From Trochalopteron elliotii (taxonomy: Eukaryota > Chordata > Aves > Passeriformes > Leiothrichidae), in NCBI GenBank assembly GCA_024734555.1, contig JANPWX010000452.1, positions 1,346,223 through 1,410,222 on the forward strand: a DNA stretch of 64,000 nt, in the 5' to 3' direction. How positions within the stretch are numbered: the stretch's first letter is position 1; the number at the start of each line of letters is the position of its first letter. Below the pieces are notes generated by a model. The model saw only the letters and a program-made list of their open reading frames with translations, ran no database searches and had not been told where the DNA came from. The translations under genes were made by a program, and so were the position numbers. Positions 1 through 12,889 of the stretch are shown here, one piece after another.

Positions 1-35
1 AGTTAAGATCAGCTCTGTGCTAGAGAGAGGAAGTG

Positions 36-390
36 GAGGGGAGATCTTATTGAAATCTACAGTTTCCTTGTGAAGGGAAACAGAGGGGCAGGCACTGACC
101 TCTTCTCTCTGGTAACCAGAGACAGAACCCATGGGAATGGCCTGAAGTTGTGCCATGGGAGGTTTAGTTTGGATATCAGGAAAAGGTTCTTCTCCCAGAG
201 GGTGGTTGGGCACTGGAACAGCTCCCCAGGGCAATGCTCACAGCACCAAGGATGACAGAGTTCCAGAGTGTTTAGAGGGTTCACTCAGGCACATGGTGTG
301 TCTCTTGGGGATGGTCCAGTGTAGGGCCAGGAGCTGGACTTTGACAATCCTTGTGTGGCCCTTCCAACTCAAGATATTCTGTGATTCTTT
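36..390 (+). mobile_element. CR1 LINE 3' end, truncated copy 1
   Basis: This is the 3' terminal part of a CR1 non-LTR retrotransposon, 5'-truncated as CR1 copies nearly always are. Visible landmarks in order are 'ggggagatcttattg' (about 38-53), 'ctcttctctctggtaacc' (about 100-117), 'aggtttagtttggatatcagg' split over 161-180, 'gggcactggaacagctcccc' (about 208-227), 'ggcacatggtgtg' (about 289-301) and 'cccttccaactcaagatattctgtgattct' over about 359-388, which is the CR1 tail. No reverse transcriptase coding remains, because this segment lies downstream of it in the parent element. Open frames across it are incidental. The copy is diverged but colinear, and its 5' edge may run off the window start. 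Confidence 0.93.
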
Positions 391-3300
391 TACAAAAGGC
401 CCAGTCTTTTGACATGAGAGTAGTGGACATGAAGGAGCAGGGTCTTGTCCCACTTAATACATCTCAGTGTCCATCCCAGTAACTAGAGCCACAGATCAGA
501 TCAGACAGTAATGACAAGAAGTCCTTTCAGAGTAAAAGCAGAGGCGTTGTGTCACAAAGGCATCCCTAAAGGAAATAAAGCATTGTGACAGGCCTGAACC
601 TTTCAATATACCCTACAAGAGTGCTCTAGTGGGCCCTTGAGGGATGATCACACTCAAGAGCCATGGATATAACTAGGCACTCAGCCTTCTATGAGCTGAG
701 ACAGCCTGAATGGCATGTTCTAGATGTGAGTAATGTAGCCAGAGCACTGCCGAGCACTTGTGCTTGTGTGGAAGGCTGGAAAGCTGCACTGAAGTGACTG
801 ACTGTCACACAGAGCAGGGATGATAGGCTGCCTCTTCAGATAAGCGCTCTTCCCCCTGTACTCAAAGCCTGAGGACAGTGCAGAGTTTCCTCGAGCTGCT
901 GCTCAAAGAAGCTGAGTGTGCCCTGCTGGGTGAGTGGGAGATGAGAGGGAGCAGTGCAGACAGAGCTGGAGCCTTCTCCTGCTGCAGTGTCCCCTCCATG
1001 CTCAGCTTCCTGGGCTCTGCCATGCTGCCTGCACCTTTCTTTGAGTAGCTCTGGCTCCTGACAATCCTTTCTGGTCAGATTTTTCTCTGAAAGCTGGAAT
1101 GGTGTCTGGGAAGAGAGGGAGATGCCCCAGCCTGTCAGAATGACATTCCTGCATGTATGTTCCTGGAATGGATGGGCTGCCTTTATGTTCTTTGTACAGT
1201 AGGGATTTTTTTTTATTTTTTTTTAAACATCTGAGAAAGGATCCAGTCTTGAAATTTTTCCTGATTATGAAGAAGCGCAAGTCCTCCTTCATGTTTCCAT
1301 CATCTGACTTCAACAAAAGTCCCCTAAGGTTTTCTAGTTACAAATTGGACTTCTGTGAATAATGGTGACTCAAATATTCCAAAGCAATTTTAATATTCCC
1401 TATATCCATCAAAGTACTGCAGCTAGGTCCATGCAACTAGCTTCAGAAAGCCACGTGAAAATGCAAATGTTTGCTTTCTCAACCAGAACTGAAAAATACT
1501 AAGCATTTCTAAAGGAGAAACAGAACAGTATGTTCTACTTTCCTTATGTATTTTATAAAAAATGCATATATAAAAATGAATATAAATTCTTTTAGGAGAA
1601 ATTGTTTCATAAAAGAAACATGAGTTTGCTTTGGCAAAGATGCTTCTGATTTATGGTTCATTCTGTAAACTTGGCCAAACAATTTCCTTCTTCTTTATGA
1701 TTGGAGAGCAGAGCTGTCGGGGGCAGGGAGTTACAGGATGGCATCTGTTCTTGGAGCAAGAGAATTATGTTTATTCATGATTAGTTTATGCAGAAAATGC
1801 ATCAAAGAGTTTATTTGAATTTTTGATAAATTTGCCTTGTAGAAAAGAAATATTTTTCTTAATTGGACCTTATAGGAAAAATCCCAGTAATGGCAAATGC
1901 AAATCAGAAATAATCTGAATTTAAAGAGGCTTTTTTTTCAGAACCACTAGTGCTCATAGTAGGGTGAGGCCACTGTCTTTGCACTTTTTAATAAAATTGT
2001 GGCTTTTCTTCTCCCCTTCATTTCCATATGCATATTCCATGGTAGTACAGTAGCAGTTTAACATGTAGCTTCTTCATGTATCTTTACTGAAAGCAGGAGA
2101 TAAGTTTATCAGCATCATGCTCAGTAGCCTTCTTTCCCTGCTTGCTTTTTAGTATTGAATGAGGTTTTATAAAGTGCCACCAACCATGCCAGTTTTCCAT
2201 ATTTTTCACTCTATGTAAATTTTTGCAGAGAGGTAGAGAGAGCAAGTGAAAGATTGACACTGGTATCTCCTGAAATGTTCCCTGTTTTTTTTAAAGCAGC
2301 TCAATTTTCCTATAGCATTGCCAAAAACCTAACAGATGATGTTTTCAGGATCAGAGACAGGAGATTGAAATGTTGCTAATGTCTGTAGCACTTAAGTCAT
2401 AGAATTCTGTAAAGAAATGTGCCATGATTGATCTGATTAATCTTTTAGATGGGTGGTGAGAGAGAAAGAAGCTTCTCTACCATGTGGAATTTTTATATTT
2501 ATATAACTGCTTTTTAGAGGCTGAGCTTGGGTGTCCTTGTAATATCCTGACACGGGTGACTTGTACTCGGCAATTCCAGCTGAATTGAGTGCTCTGCGTC
2601 AGAAAGGAAAAGTTTTCCGTCTGGCTATAATAGAAACATTTTTTACAATTCTCTCCCAGGAGCAGAGTCCTGTGGGATCCTTTGGGGAAGGTAAAGCAGC
2701 ATGGCACACAGGGAATGTTGTCACTGTGCAGAACCTGTCCCCTTGCTGCAAGAGGGTTCTCCAGCTCAACCCAAATTGAGGGTTCATGGCCAAAAAGCTT
2801 CAGGTTATATCTCATCACTTTCAAGATTAGCTGGAATTTTGGATGAGCATGGATGCTGTAGCTGAGCTGGAGAAACTCTCATGCAACTGGCATTTACCCT
2901 GCCATCCTGATGTGCAGCAGATTTGTGAGTCAGCCTTCATTCAGTCTAACAAAGCTGCAAGACCTGGTGCTTGTGCAGAAGGATTCCAGCCCTTCCTCAG
3001 CTACTCACGGCTGTGCTGATGAGGAGAGCAGGGGCACCTCGTTCTGGTGCCACCAGTCATGACACAATTGCTACAGAAATTCTGGTTTCTCTTTGAAACT
3101 CACATGAGCAATTACCTGCTGGTTATCTCAGGCAGAATTGGGTCTTTCCAGCCCTGCCTTTCAGCTTCAAAGGTGCAATACTCGATAAGTGGAGCTAAAG
3201 ACATTTTCCTTTTCAAGTAAATTCTTGTAAGTTCTCAGTCTCTCTGGGCAGGAAGCAGAGGGCAGTATTAATGTGTCTGTGTAGATACACATGCACACAA

Positions 3301-4418
3301 TTCATTGTTTCTTTAGCAAGAGCACAGAGCTTTAGCAAGGGTGTAAAAAAGCCAGCATGTAATGGACTGCAACCAAGGAGCAGAACTGGTCAGGGATTGC
3401 AATAATGTAGTTTTATTTTAGGAGGAAACAGACTTAGAAAAAAGACAATTCTGTTGCTCCCTGAACAAGTCAAAGAGCAAAAACTTACTTTTTACCAAAA
3501 TTCAGAAAATTTAAAACATTTGATCAAGTGTATTTGGTCTTCTCTCTTCGAGAACCTGCTAAGTGAACACCCAGAACAACGTGCATGGATAATAGGCTTA
3601 CATAGGGTTTGTGTTCCAGCTGTTATTTGTTCAGTGCCTCTAATGCCACACAGAACTTAAAGAACATTTAATATTACAATTAATTATATCATGTTGGAAT
3701 AAATAATTTCCTAAACATACACTCTGTCATGGTGACCACTGATAAGGAATTTAATTTGAAACCCAGCTCTTGGCTTCTGAAAATCAGCTTTAACTAAATT
3801 GTCGCAGTCATTACATGTTGTAAAGCCTCTATATTTCACACTTCATTTTCTATCCAAATGGATGACAGCCTACTTCAAAGGGAAAGAAGTAAACCTGTGG
3901 TCAGAGTGTTCACCTGAGCAGCATGCTCTCCCTAGATCCCACATCTGGCAGTTGCACGCATTTTGAATTCCTGCAGGTTTACAATTTAATTGGTCAAAAA
4001 TCAAAGGGTGTCCAGTTGAACTTGACCTTATAACAGGGTCAGAGATTGGGGGCAGTGTTTGATGCTCCACCTTTCCTGACATTTCACTGTTGCACAAAAA
4101 TGGCAAAGATGTTTCAATGAACTTCCCAGGCTGGAAATGTTAACCCCAAATGTTCGGAGCTTGTGAACATGAAGTTGAGATGGAAGAGAGACAGTTTTAT
4201 AGCCCTATTTGTGGGCCTAGTAGATGCTGTATTATAAGAAGTGAAAATAATGGGCTAGTCTGTACCTTTTCACAGTCTGTAACATTGACCCAAGTACTCA
4301 GATCCTCATTCAGCCACCGAGAATGCTATCAGCATGTCAGACTTTTCCACAGTAAACATACAAATATTTCAAACTTCAGTGGCAGGATCTACATGACACT
4401 CAATGCTTTCTTTTTCAT

Positions 4419-4440
4419 GACCAGTCCAGGAGGACTGGTC
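4419..4440. repeat. Perfect 9-bp inverted repeat, 4-nt loop
   Basis: 'gaccagtcc' (4419-4427) is followed by 'agga' and its exact reverse complement 'ggactggtc' (4432-4440). As RNA or single-stranded DNA it would form a tight GC-containing hairpin. No run of T follows that would suggest a terminator, and the host is eukaryotic, so no function is assigned. By my estimate roughly 0.2 such perfect 9/4/9 hairpins are expected by chance in 64 kb. Confidence 0.8.
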
Positions 4441-6317
4441 GTGTTCCTTGTTACACACATATCTGTGGGCAGTGGTCCCTGGCTACTTCCTCTGTTTTTT
4501 TTGTTTATGTGGACATTATTGAGGGAAATGCTCAGAGACAGAAGCTGGGAAATGTTTGAAAGAAGACCAAAACCAGAGCTGGTATGAATCTGAATGGAAA
4601 ATTAAGGTTTGTTTGCTATCACTTTGCTTTGGACAGTTTGCTTTAAGTGACATCTTTTTTAAAAAAATCCTATTTGTGGATCCCTGGGTGAAATGAAGTT
4701 GGTGTAATTGAGGACAGAAGTTCCAAACTCTTTCCTCTTTGGTCTCCTCTCTTTCCTACTCACTTGGGCTGTCCAGTCTAAAGTGAGCAGAAGGGAATCG
4801 GATCCTTGCTGAGGTTTGAAGGAACAGCGAGCTCTGCCCCACTGTCCTGCTGCCTTTGCTGGTCCTGTCAACTGAGAGGGAATGCAGCAGGAATTTTTGC
4901 CAGTGGTGGCATCGTGACTGAGGCAGTACTGTGCAGTTGCATTGGCCTGTCTTCATTTCAGCTCATGAAATATTTGTGTCAGCATACAGGGTGTGCAGCT
5001 CACAGAAAGGGAGATGCCCTGTTGCTGTTGCAGATGTGTATAATGGCCATACAGCTCAAATTTGTACAGGGACCCAAAAACTCTATTCATTTTTACTTTT
5101 TTCTTTCCTTGAACCAAACTCAATATCTTGGGCTGTGTCACAATAGATAGCAGTGTTTGGGGACCTCAGTGCCATGTGCAAGTAATAAGAACATTGTCAC
5201 TGTTTATCTGACCAGAGATTGATAGTTCAATACCTTTCAACTTGACTGGGAAGGTAAGGTGCAAGGACTTTTGAACACTCTGTTTTCATCAGGGGACTGA
5301 TTTGGGCTGGTATTTGTGACACTGTTCATGTGTAAATAAATATCTGCTTTTAAAAACATTTGTGTTTCGATAGGACCCATTTGCTTTCCTTTTGGAAAAA
5401 AACCCAAAGGAGATACAGCTAGATAATCAGAAAATTAGTGCTACGGTAGAAAATAGAATACTTAATACTGTTAATCATTGTTCAGGCTAAAAGCAGTAAT
5501 GTACTTTTTTTGAGTATGTGCCACAGGAATAAATTTTGACTATCACTCATTTATAGGAAAAAACATGTTAATTTAAAAAATTCTAATTTTCTACTCAGAT
5601 TTATAGTCCCTTCTCCTTTGCTCCTCATTCAGATTATTCAGGCAAAACCTGAGGTGTTACACAATAACAGATGCTGGATATTCCTTTACTTATTTCTTGT
5701 TCATGTTTGTACCCAACACGTTTGGTCATTTTCAAGTTGTAACTGTGCTATTTGGCATAGCTTTCAAAAATTCAACCAACTTTGGGATGGAAATTGCATT
5801 GTACAAAGTTGTCCTCTCATGTAAGCCCCCACTTCCCTCTAGCTGCCCATTTCACAAACAGGTTTATAAACCTGGCAAGGCCCAATATCATTATTCTGTA
5901 GCAGGTGTCAGTTGGGAGGTTTTTTATCTTTCAGGATCCCTTGACCTTTCTTTTGGGCACACGTACAGTGTGTTAATGATGAGCAATGTCCACACATCAG
6001 CACTAATTCAAACTTGAGCTCTTCCAGAGTTTGAAATATGCATGGATAAAGTCTGTGCAGATGGTCCTGAATTTTAATATATAAAAGTCACACTAAAACA
6101 AAGTTAACTTTTAAAATTCTGCAATAAATCAAAAAAAGCTGAATATGATCCTCTGGATGTCTTAATTAGATGAATTCTTTCACTTAATCAGACATTCAAA
6201 GTCAAAGGGACAAAAGACACAGCCTTTTTTAGTCACTAAATCCTGAATAATGGCTTAGTGGTCAGAAGAGTTGATCAAATTACTTGCTGCTATTCATGTT
6301 TATATTTTATTGTATTC

Positions 6318-6333
6318 TTTTTTTTTTTTTTTT
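6318..6333 (+). repeat. T16 homopolymer
   Basis: Sixteen consecutive T residues lie about 70 bp upstream of CR1 copy 2. This could be the remnant of an A-tail on the opposite strand, but no retrocopy body is visible beside it. Confidence 0.9.
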
Positions 6334-6402
6334 GTTAAGTTGGAAATCACTGTTTCAATTTTTTAATAAGACAGAATCAAAAATACTCCTCATCAGGAAT
6401 TG

Positions 6403-6670
6403 TAGTCATAGGGCAAGGAATAATGGGTTCACACTGAAAGAAGGGAAATTTAGGTTAGGTCTATGGAAGAAATTCTTTGCTGTGAGGGTGGTGAGGCACT
6501 GGAAGAGGCTGCCCAGAGAAACTGTGGATGTCCCATCCCTGTTCAGGGCCAGGTTGGACAGGGCTTTGAACAACCTTGTTTAATGGGAGGTCTCCCTTTC
6601 CAGGACAAGAGAGCTGGAATTGGATGATCTTTAAGGTCCCTTCCAATGCAAACCTTTCTATGATTCTGTA
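6403..6670 (+). mobile_element. CR1 LINE 3' end, truncated copy 2
   Basis: This is a well preserved CR1 3' end. It begins inside the 'agtcatagggcaaggaataa' block, then shows 'gggaaatttaggttagg', 'gaagaaattctttgctgtg', 'gaggcactggaagaggctgc', 'tgtggatgtcccatccctg', 'ttcagggccaggttggacag', 'ggtcccttccaatgc' and the tail 'tctatgattctgta'. It looks closer to consensus than copies 1, 3 and 4, so it is probably younger or of a younger subtype. No coding capacity remains, and flanking target-site duplications are not obvious, as usual for CR1. Confidence 0.96.
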
Positions 6671-9601
6671 ATTCCTAACAGCTGTATTTCCAGGCTTGTT
6701 GCCATGCAAGAATTTGGCACCATGGCCATCTGCACACGAATGCATTTAAGGAGTGGTTGGTTTGCAATCTGACCTCCAAAGACGGGTAAATCGCAAGAAC
6801 CAAGATGACATCCCCACAACCCAATTTTTAGGTATCTCAGATAGGAACCAGCACTAAGGAGGGCAGGGGTTGAGGACCCTGAGGATCCTCTGGGCTCAGA
6901 GAGGGGGCACTGCCCCCTTTGTGTGTTGTTCAGAGTTCAGCCCCATGGGTCTCCCAGCTCACACAGAGCTCATGGAGGCCGCCAGAATGGAGCAACCCGA
7001 CTCTCAAGGACTCCTGTTTACCACAGGCACATGGCACTTGTAAAAAATGTCACATATGGCTAAATTAACAGGATTTTCTAATGAGGAAATTAGCAAATGT
7101 CCAACTGCTTCAGTGTTATCTCTATGCTGAGTTCCCACGTTTTTTCTCCAAATCTTAAAAAATGTTTCATTTTGTTTTAAAAAAAGTGATTTGTCCTGGC
7201 AACCTCTCTAGATTTTTCTAGCTTTATTGAAAACAGCTGTGACATTTTTGCTGAAGTGGGATGTCTTTAGTTCTGTGTGTTTGGTTTTTTGTTTTTTAAT
7301 TAAGCCAGAGGTAGAGCTGGAGCACAGAAACCTCGGTTGCAACTATAAACAAAGTTTTTAGAGAATGGGGAGGAAGAGAGAGCCCAAGAGCAAGGATTTA
7401 CAATGGGGGAAGTATTAGGATTGACTCTAGGTGTCACTGTGAGCTATGCCTGTAATTCTGCAGCTCCATTTCCACTTTTATTCAGTGACCCCCACTTTCC
7501 AGCCTCCTTCCTCCTCTCTGTTTCTCCCATGTCTCCCTCTCTCACTCTGTAACACACACACACACACATGTGCATACAAAGAAGCGTCTGACAAATAATA
7601 GCTGGAAGCAAGGAAATTACTGTGATCATTAGAGAACATGGCATTGATACAAATTAATAGGTATTTAATAAAAATGCTGGTTAACTGAATAGTTATGATG
7701 CGTGACATCTCATTTATATGAAGTCTTGGAAAGAAAATGAGTTAAAAAAAGGTAGCTGAGCTTCTTTTTGCCCATTTCAATACTTCTACGGGTGAAAGCA
7801 GAAGGCAAACACCAGCAAACAAGATGCTCTCCCAATTTTGTCAATTTATATTGGTCAGGGCTGGATCATTTTAGGCATTACAGTCTTGATTGCTGGCATG
7901 AGGTGTTCTGTCAGGTTTTGAAACTGTACCCACCCACAAAAGCAACCTCTATCTCCTAAAGTTTTCTGTTCACTAATATTAAGTTAACTTCCCAATTTAT
8001 AATTTAGAATGCTTTCCTATAAGAACCACTAAGAGAATACTAACTAATGACATACAGCAACATCATTAAACACTTTAGTGCCTCGGGGTAACAGACTACA
8101 ATGCATCCTGCAAAGTAGCACTTGGAGGCTGTATGAACATATTCTGTCACCTTGCAATCTCTTACAGCATAGCCCTGGGAATGTGCAGGGAGATAACACA
8201 CAGTGGAATAGAACAAAGTCTGCTGGAGTCACACTCTCCTTAACGTGAGGAATTATCAAGATGCCGTACGCTTCCCGGTTAGGTCCCAAACAGATGAACT
8301 TTTGTAAATGAGCAAATTTAAATGCCTTCTTATCACACATAGGCAGAACGCTGTTTTCATGGTGTTACTGAGAGCCTGATGTTACTTTTAAGTGACTTTG
8401 TGCAGTGATCAGTACTTTGGTCCTAATTAGTAAAAGTAGTTACTGCCTCAGATTTAAATCATAAACAGAAAAATAGGTCATCTAATGTTATAATTCACTC
8501 CTTTGCCAACCTGAAATTATTCCTTGCTGTACATATCCTAACTTTTTTCCTGCATCACTCTAAATTTCCCAAGCAACAGTTTGCACGACTTCTTTTTTTT
8601 TTCTTTGGAGTTTGCTTTTTTTAACTGGAATTTAGTAGGGTTCTTCTGAAGGACAAGAAAAAATTTTAAAGCTGCTTTGTAGAGCTCCATCTCCCCTTTG
8701 ATTCGGGTTCCTCTGACAGTGCTGAACCTTGAATTTCTGTAGCATCCCATGGGAAAGGGAAGGCAATCTGCAAAGTACAAATTTTCCTGGTGAATGTTGC
8801 TTGTTGCTAGATGGAACTTCTGAACCACCTCTCCTTGGTTTTCATCCTCGCCTTGTACTGCGCCGCACACCAAACGTTCAATATGGTGATGAGTCCCAGA
8901 TGCACCCTGCCACTAATCTAGTCACTCGTTGCTGCTGTGATTATCCACTCCCTACAAAATTACTCCTGGACAATGTCATCAGTGTAGTCTCACCTCTGAA
9001 TGGAGCAGCCGTTTTTCCCTTTCTGTTTTGTTTTTTTTTTTTTCCTTTTTTAATCGGGATTAAGCAGTCAGATCTGATGATACTTCACACAAGTGCAGTT
9101 GTTTGAAAACATACTGTCCTTTCAATCACAGTAAGTGACAGTGTGCACAGTGTGCACTCTGCTGATGCCACGGCTGCCTTTGATGCCTGCTCTGACTTGC
9201 TTTAAGATAAATAGTTCAGAGGAAAATTCTTTACAGTAGCAAACTACTTTTGCCAAATGTTTAGCTCTATATAGTTCTTTTTTCCCTCTTACTTTTTTTC
9301 TTTTAAAAGGAAAATATAACAGGGATTAAACTGGGGGAGAGTTGAGGAGCCATTTCCTAGGATGAATATTTTTTTTACTGGGGACAGGCTTAAATTCCTG
9401 TATATTTAGAGCAAAGGAGTGGGTGTGAGGAAATATGTCTAAGCTCCTTGCTCCCATCTCCATGCCCAGTTTCTCTCTCATGGATATTATAGAGGCTTGA
9501 GTGGGAGTTTGGGATTTTTCAGTATGTGGGAGACAGCTAGTGGCAAAAGAAACCCGTGGAGCTGAGTAAACCCCACACGACTGCAACTCTAATTTCTTCC
9601 C
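6671..9601. other. Unique noncoding DNA, no gene seen
   Basis: No supported gene. The stretch contains a short CA repeat (7552-7568), T-rich runs near 8592-8601 and 9010-9050, and modest open frames on both strands that look incidental. The segment at 8840-8960 has several CpGs and both-strand open frames but nothing identifiable. Confidence 0.6.
7552..7568 (+). repeat. (AC)n microsatellite
   Basis: An uninterrupted 17-bp AC dinucleotide run, continued imperfectly by 'atgtgcat'. It is preceded by a pyrimidine-rich stretch from about 7497. Confidence 0.95.
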
Positions 9602-9976
9602 TCATGCCATCCTTTGGGTGATGGGATGGTGGAGATGAGCCCTACAGAGTGTGTGACTGGGAAGGGATGGCAGCACCCAGCTGTGGTGGGGCCTTGTGGG
9701 GGCTTCCTTTGACCACAGAGCTCCCCGGTGGCTGGGGCACCCCAAGGGCTGGGCTCTGTGAGCTGCAGGAGGCAGGCAGGGAGCAGGGACAGAGCACCTC
9801 AGAAGGTCACTCCTGCTCCACCAGTGCTCTGTGCAGCCACTGCTCTGTGCAGTCACTGTCCCCAGGATCAGGGGGACACCAGAGTGTTGCCCAAGGCTGG
9901 GGCAGTGCTTGCTGTGCCCACGCTGAACACTCACTGCCAGGCTGGGGCAGGAGGAGAAATCCCCTTCCATAGCTGA
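9602..9976. other. GC-rich patch, open on both strands
   Basis: Local GC is visibly higher than in the flanks. Frames stay open for 107 codons on + and 122 codons on -, which is expected when stop codons are depleted by GC. Neither translation shows a domain. CpGs are few, so it is not a convincing CpG island. It contains a near-perfect 16-bp tandem duplication at 9825-9856. It could be an exon of an unannotated transcript, but nothing positive supports that. Confidence 0.4.
9825..9856 (+). repeat. Two-copy 16-bp tandem duplication
   Basis: 'tgctctgtgcagccac' (9825-9840) is followed directly by 'tgctctgtgcagtcac' (9841-9856), with one mismatch. This is a small local duplication, probably by replication slippage. 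Confidence 0.85.
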
Positions 9977-10599
9977 GAGTCCTGAAGTGTCAGGAAAGAG
10001 CCAAGACTATTGCAGGAGGGATGTAAAGGTGGAGATCATCTCTGCAGGTCTGGTGGAGCCTTGTGTGGCTTTTGTTTGCTATCTCTGGAGAGCTTAGGGA
10101 TGAGGAGTGTTTCCAGCAGTGAAAAAGGGGAAAAAGAATCTTAATGGAAAATGTTCTTAGTCATAGCAGAAATTTTCACTAAGTGTTTTTTTTTTCCATA
10201 TTTTCTTTTTCTGTAACATTTTCTGGTGCTGACTCCAAGTCATGCAGTATTTAAATTCTCTTCATCTCAGATGATTCACTGAAGGTCAGGTCTCTTGAAG
10301 TAATATTTTCTTTCTTATCTTCACCTAATCAATCATGTCATATATAAAAAATCCACACAGTTGTATCAGTGCTTTAGGAAAATGTAACAATTTTAGACCA
10401 ATCAAAATAAACCAATTGCATATTAGAAATTATTTTAAAGTGATATGGCAAGAAAAATACTCACAAGCTGCCAAATAAAGCTGATAAAATAACACTTATT
10501 GGTCATTACAATGTGGAGGAAGTTGCAGGGTTTTTTCTTCTTCTAGGATATTTAACTGCTTGGCTTCTAATATTTCTTTTGATGTTTGCTTTTGCCTGG

Positions 10600-10850
10600 C
10601 AGGAATGTGATAAAATTATGCAAAGCTATGATTCACATAGAACAAATACAGATTGCAAACTATACAATGTTATCCTGGCCTGCTGTTTATAAAGCAATGA
10701 ATATGCCTGCTAACTCTGTATGCTGATGATTTTTTGCAGCCAGGTTTATAGCTGGATGAATGACCTTTACTTTTTCTAATTATTATTTTACACAAGCAAA
10801 TAATTTACCTTTATAATCATAAGCAATCATGGAGAAAGACCCTTGGCAGG
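10600..10850. promoter_or_regulatory. Candidate conserved noncoding element
   Basis: An AT-rich, non-repetitive block with several homeodomain- and POU-like words: 'attatgcaaag' near 10616, 'ctaattattatttta' near 10777, 'aataatttacc' near 10799, and 'aatcataagcaatcat' near 10816. It lacks microsatellite or transposon character. This texture is typical of vertebrate developmental enhancers, but the call is inference; conservation was not measured. Confidence 0.3.
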
Positions 10851-11817
10851 TGCAGGCGTATTGTACTTTTCATATCGTTCAGTAAATAGCCTTTTTCTGG
10901 TTCTGATGTGGTTTCTATGCCTTATGTGTTGCTTTACACAGAAATAGGGTGAATTCAAACTTAAGGCAAATCATCTCAAGTGTATATATATGAACTTGAA
11001 TAAAATCATGGGCTTTCCTCATTGTGCAATCAGACCTGTTAGGGAAATAGCCTAATGGTTCTGGTGCAGCCTCTGCTCAAGAGTGGCTGGAGAAATCAGA
11101 CTTTTCTCACCAACGCAAACAGTGGTGCCAGCCTTACACAGAGTCCTAGGACTTGGAGAAAATCTGATTGTTTCATGGTCAGTGTGCCTAGAAGGGCACT
11201 GTCACCAGTGGCCAGTTGCTCAGCCACAGCCAGTTAAGCAGAAGCACATGAAAAGACTGGCTCAGTTTCTTCACCATTTGAGTCTCTCTGAGCATCTCTA
11301 GGGTCAGACACTGTTTTAAAGCACTTACAATAGAAGGGCAGTGACTGAATTGCTGACAGCATAGCACGCAATCCTGCTCAAGAAGTGTAGCACTAGTCTA
11401 GAGGCAACATGGGGTAGTTCAGAGACACCTGCGCTGTTTCAGCAATGACACTGAACTTTCATGCTTCAGCTCTTTCTGATACAGCTGCTTGTTTCACAAA
11501 CAGGTGTCTAAAACTGCTGTGAAAGTCACTTCACTTGCAGACTGAGCAAAAGTCTACTGACTTTTCATAGACTGTTGTAGTGTCAAGTAATAATGTGCAC
11601 ATTTTGTCTCTTGGGAATTGCAACTTGGGAGCCTGTTGTCTGTGAAAATGAGAAGAGACCCATGCTTTGAGGGAGCTGGCAAAGAAACCTGCTGGAGGCT
11701 GCCCTTCGTTTCTCTGTGTTTTCCCTCTATCACCAGTTGTGCAGCAGAGGGACTAATTCTGCCGTGTGTGTCACAGGATTTTTCCCATTTCTTTTCCATC
11801 TCAGGAACAAATTAATT
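10851..11817. other. Unique noncoding DNA
   Basis: No gene, RNA or repeat supported. Open frames of 60-81 codons on both strands look incidental. Confidence 0.6.
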
Positions 11818-11878
11818 GGGTTTTTTTTTTTGTTGTTGTTGTTGTTTGTTGGTTTGGTTTGTGTGTTTGGGTTTTTTT
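11818..11878 (+). repeat. T/G-only tract with (GTT)n core
   Basis: Sixty-one bases contain only T and G: a GGG start, a T-run, a (GTT)n core at about 11832-11846, then TTGG/TTTGG/GTGTTTGGG variants. The complement is an A/C-rich strand like the tracts at 30608 and 47291. It is simple sequence with no coding value. Confidence 0.9.
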
Positions 11879-12694
11879 CCTGGTGAATTCACAGAAATGC
11901 CACAAACCCCATTTTTTCTGTAGAATCTGCCACTGCTCTGCATTGCTGCATGAGTGACTATAATAGCCATGTGACACTTTGACAAGAGTAATTATACCCA
12001 GAGGAGTTGGTAATTTATGTTGGGTAGCAGGTGGTATCATTTCCTGGTTAGTCTGTACCCTAACTTGTTATTATCTATGGCCATCAGCAGCTGGAGTGAC
12101 ACCTACAGAGGAGCCCTCAGAGCTTGCAGCAGGAGACAGAGCTGTTCCATTTGACTGCAGATCCAAGGATTCCCTCCATTCCTCACCCTCAGTGCAGCAC
12201 AACCTTGGATAACGTGGTGGGCAAGGCCAGGCATGACTCATCTCATTGACTCTCCCCTCTTGTGCATGACTTTTTAACAGGTTATGCTTGACAGAGAATG
12301 TGTTGCTGCTTTCTTTTGGCCACCATCATTATGCCCCTGACTCACTCATATATAACAGGCCATCTAAATAGCTGCTGTCCCTAAGGGAAGATCTTTTACC
12401 ACAATATTTCTTTGGTTTGGCAAGTGACTTCATTGCTGGTATCTGAGATGAGCACCCCATTGTTTTGGGAGTTGTACACACACATAATTAGGGACAGAGT
12501 TTTCCTCTGACAATCTTTTGCCCTTAAAAGAAAAGAAAGAAAGGCAGATGGAAAATGGACATGATGCAGAGATAAGAATAAGTAAATTACCCAAGAAGGT
12601 CAGGCCAAGGATCTGTGACAGAGCAGGGAGTTGATCACGTTCTTGGAAAGGCCAAATATAATGGCCTAATGACACATCATCTGTACTTTGCTTT
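11879..12694. other. Unique noncoding DNA
   Basis: No supported gene. A short AAAG-type purine run lies at about 12529-12543. Confidence 0.6.
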
Positions 12695-12728
12695 CCCCCC
12701 TTCCCCCCCCCCCCCCCATTTTTTTTTG
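12695..12728 (+). repeat. C6-TT-C15-A-T9 homopolymer junction
   Basis: A C6 run (12695-12700), TT, a C15 run (12703-12717), an A and then a T-run. The complementary strand has a G15 run capable of quadruplex formation. Homopolymers like this are prone to sequencing error, so its length is uncertain. Confidence 0.9.
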
Positions 12729-12889
12729 ATCCCCAGACCTGTTGTGTTGCTTTATTTTCTTCAGAATTCTTATGAACTGTTATACTTCAGTTCAAGCAAT
12801 TCATCACTGTCCTAAAACAGTAGTACAATGTCCTCACTCTTGTGAAACTCTTTGGATACCTGAGAACATGTTGAAAATCTAGGTCTATA

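Larger units (their letters stand above)
391..6402. other. Unique noncoding DNA, no gene seen
   Basis: No exon, RNA gene or recent repeat is supported here. The longest open frame (4150-4587, +, 145 codons) has mixed composition, no recognisable domain, and a length expected by chance. A 31-nt segment at 2660-2690 is flanked by a fair acceptor (ttctctcccag) and a GTAAAG donor but stands alone. A T-rich run occurs near 1206-1225 and a T16 run at 6318-6333. Confidence 0.6.

Noticed and set aside
2660..2690. 31-nt micro-exon-like segment with acceptor and donor
   Set aside because: No neighbouring exons or conserved peptide; such pairs arise often by chance.
4150..4587. 145-codon + frame with a hydrophobic segment
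   Set aside because: No recognisable family, no splice or promoter context; the frame runs through the hairpin at 4419.
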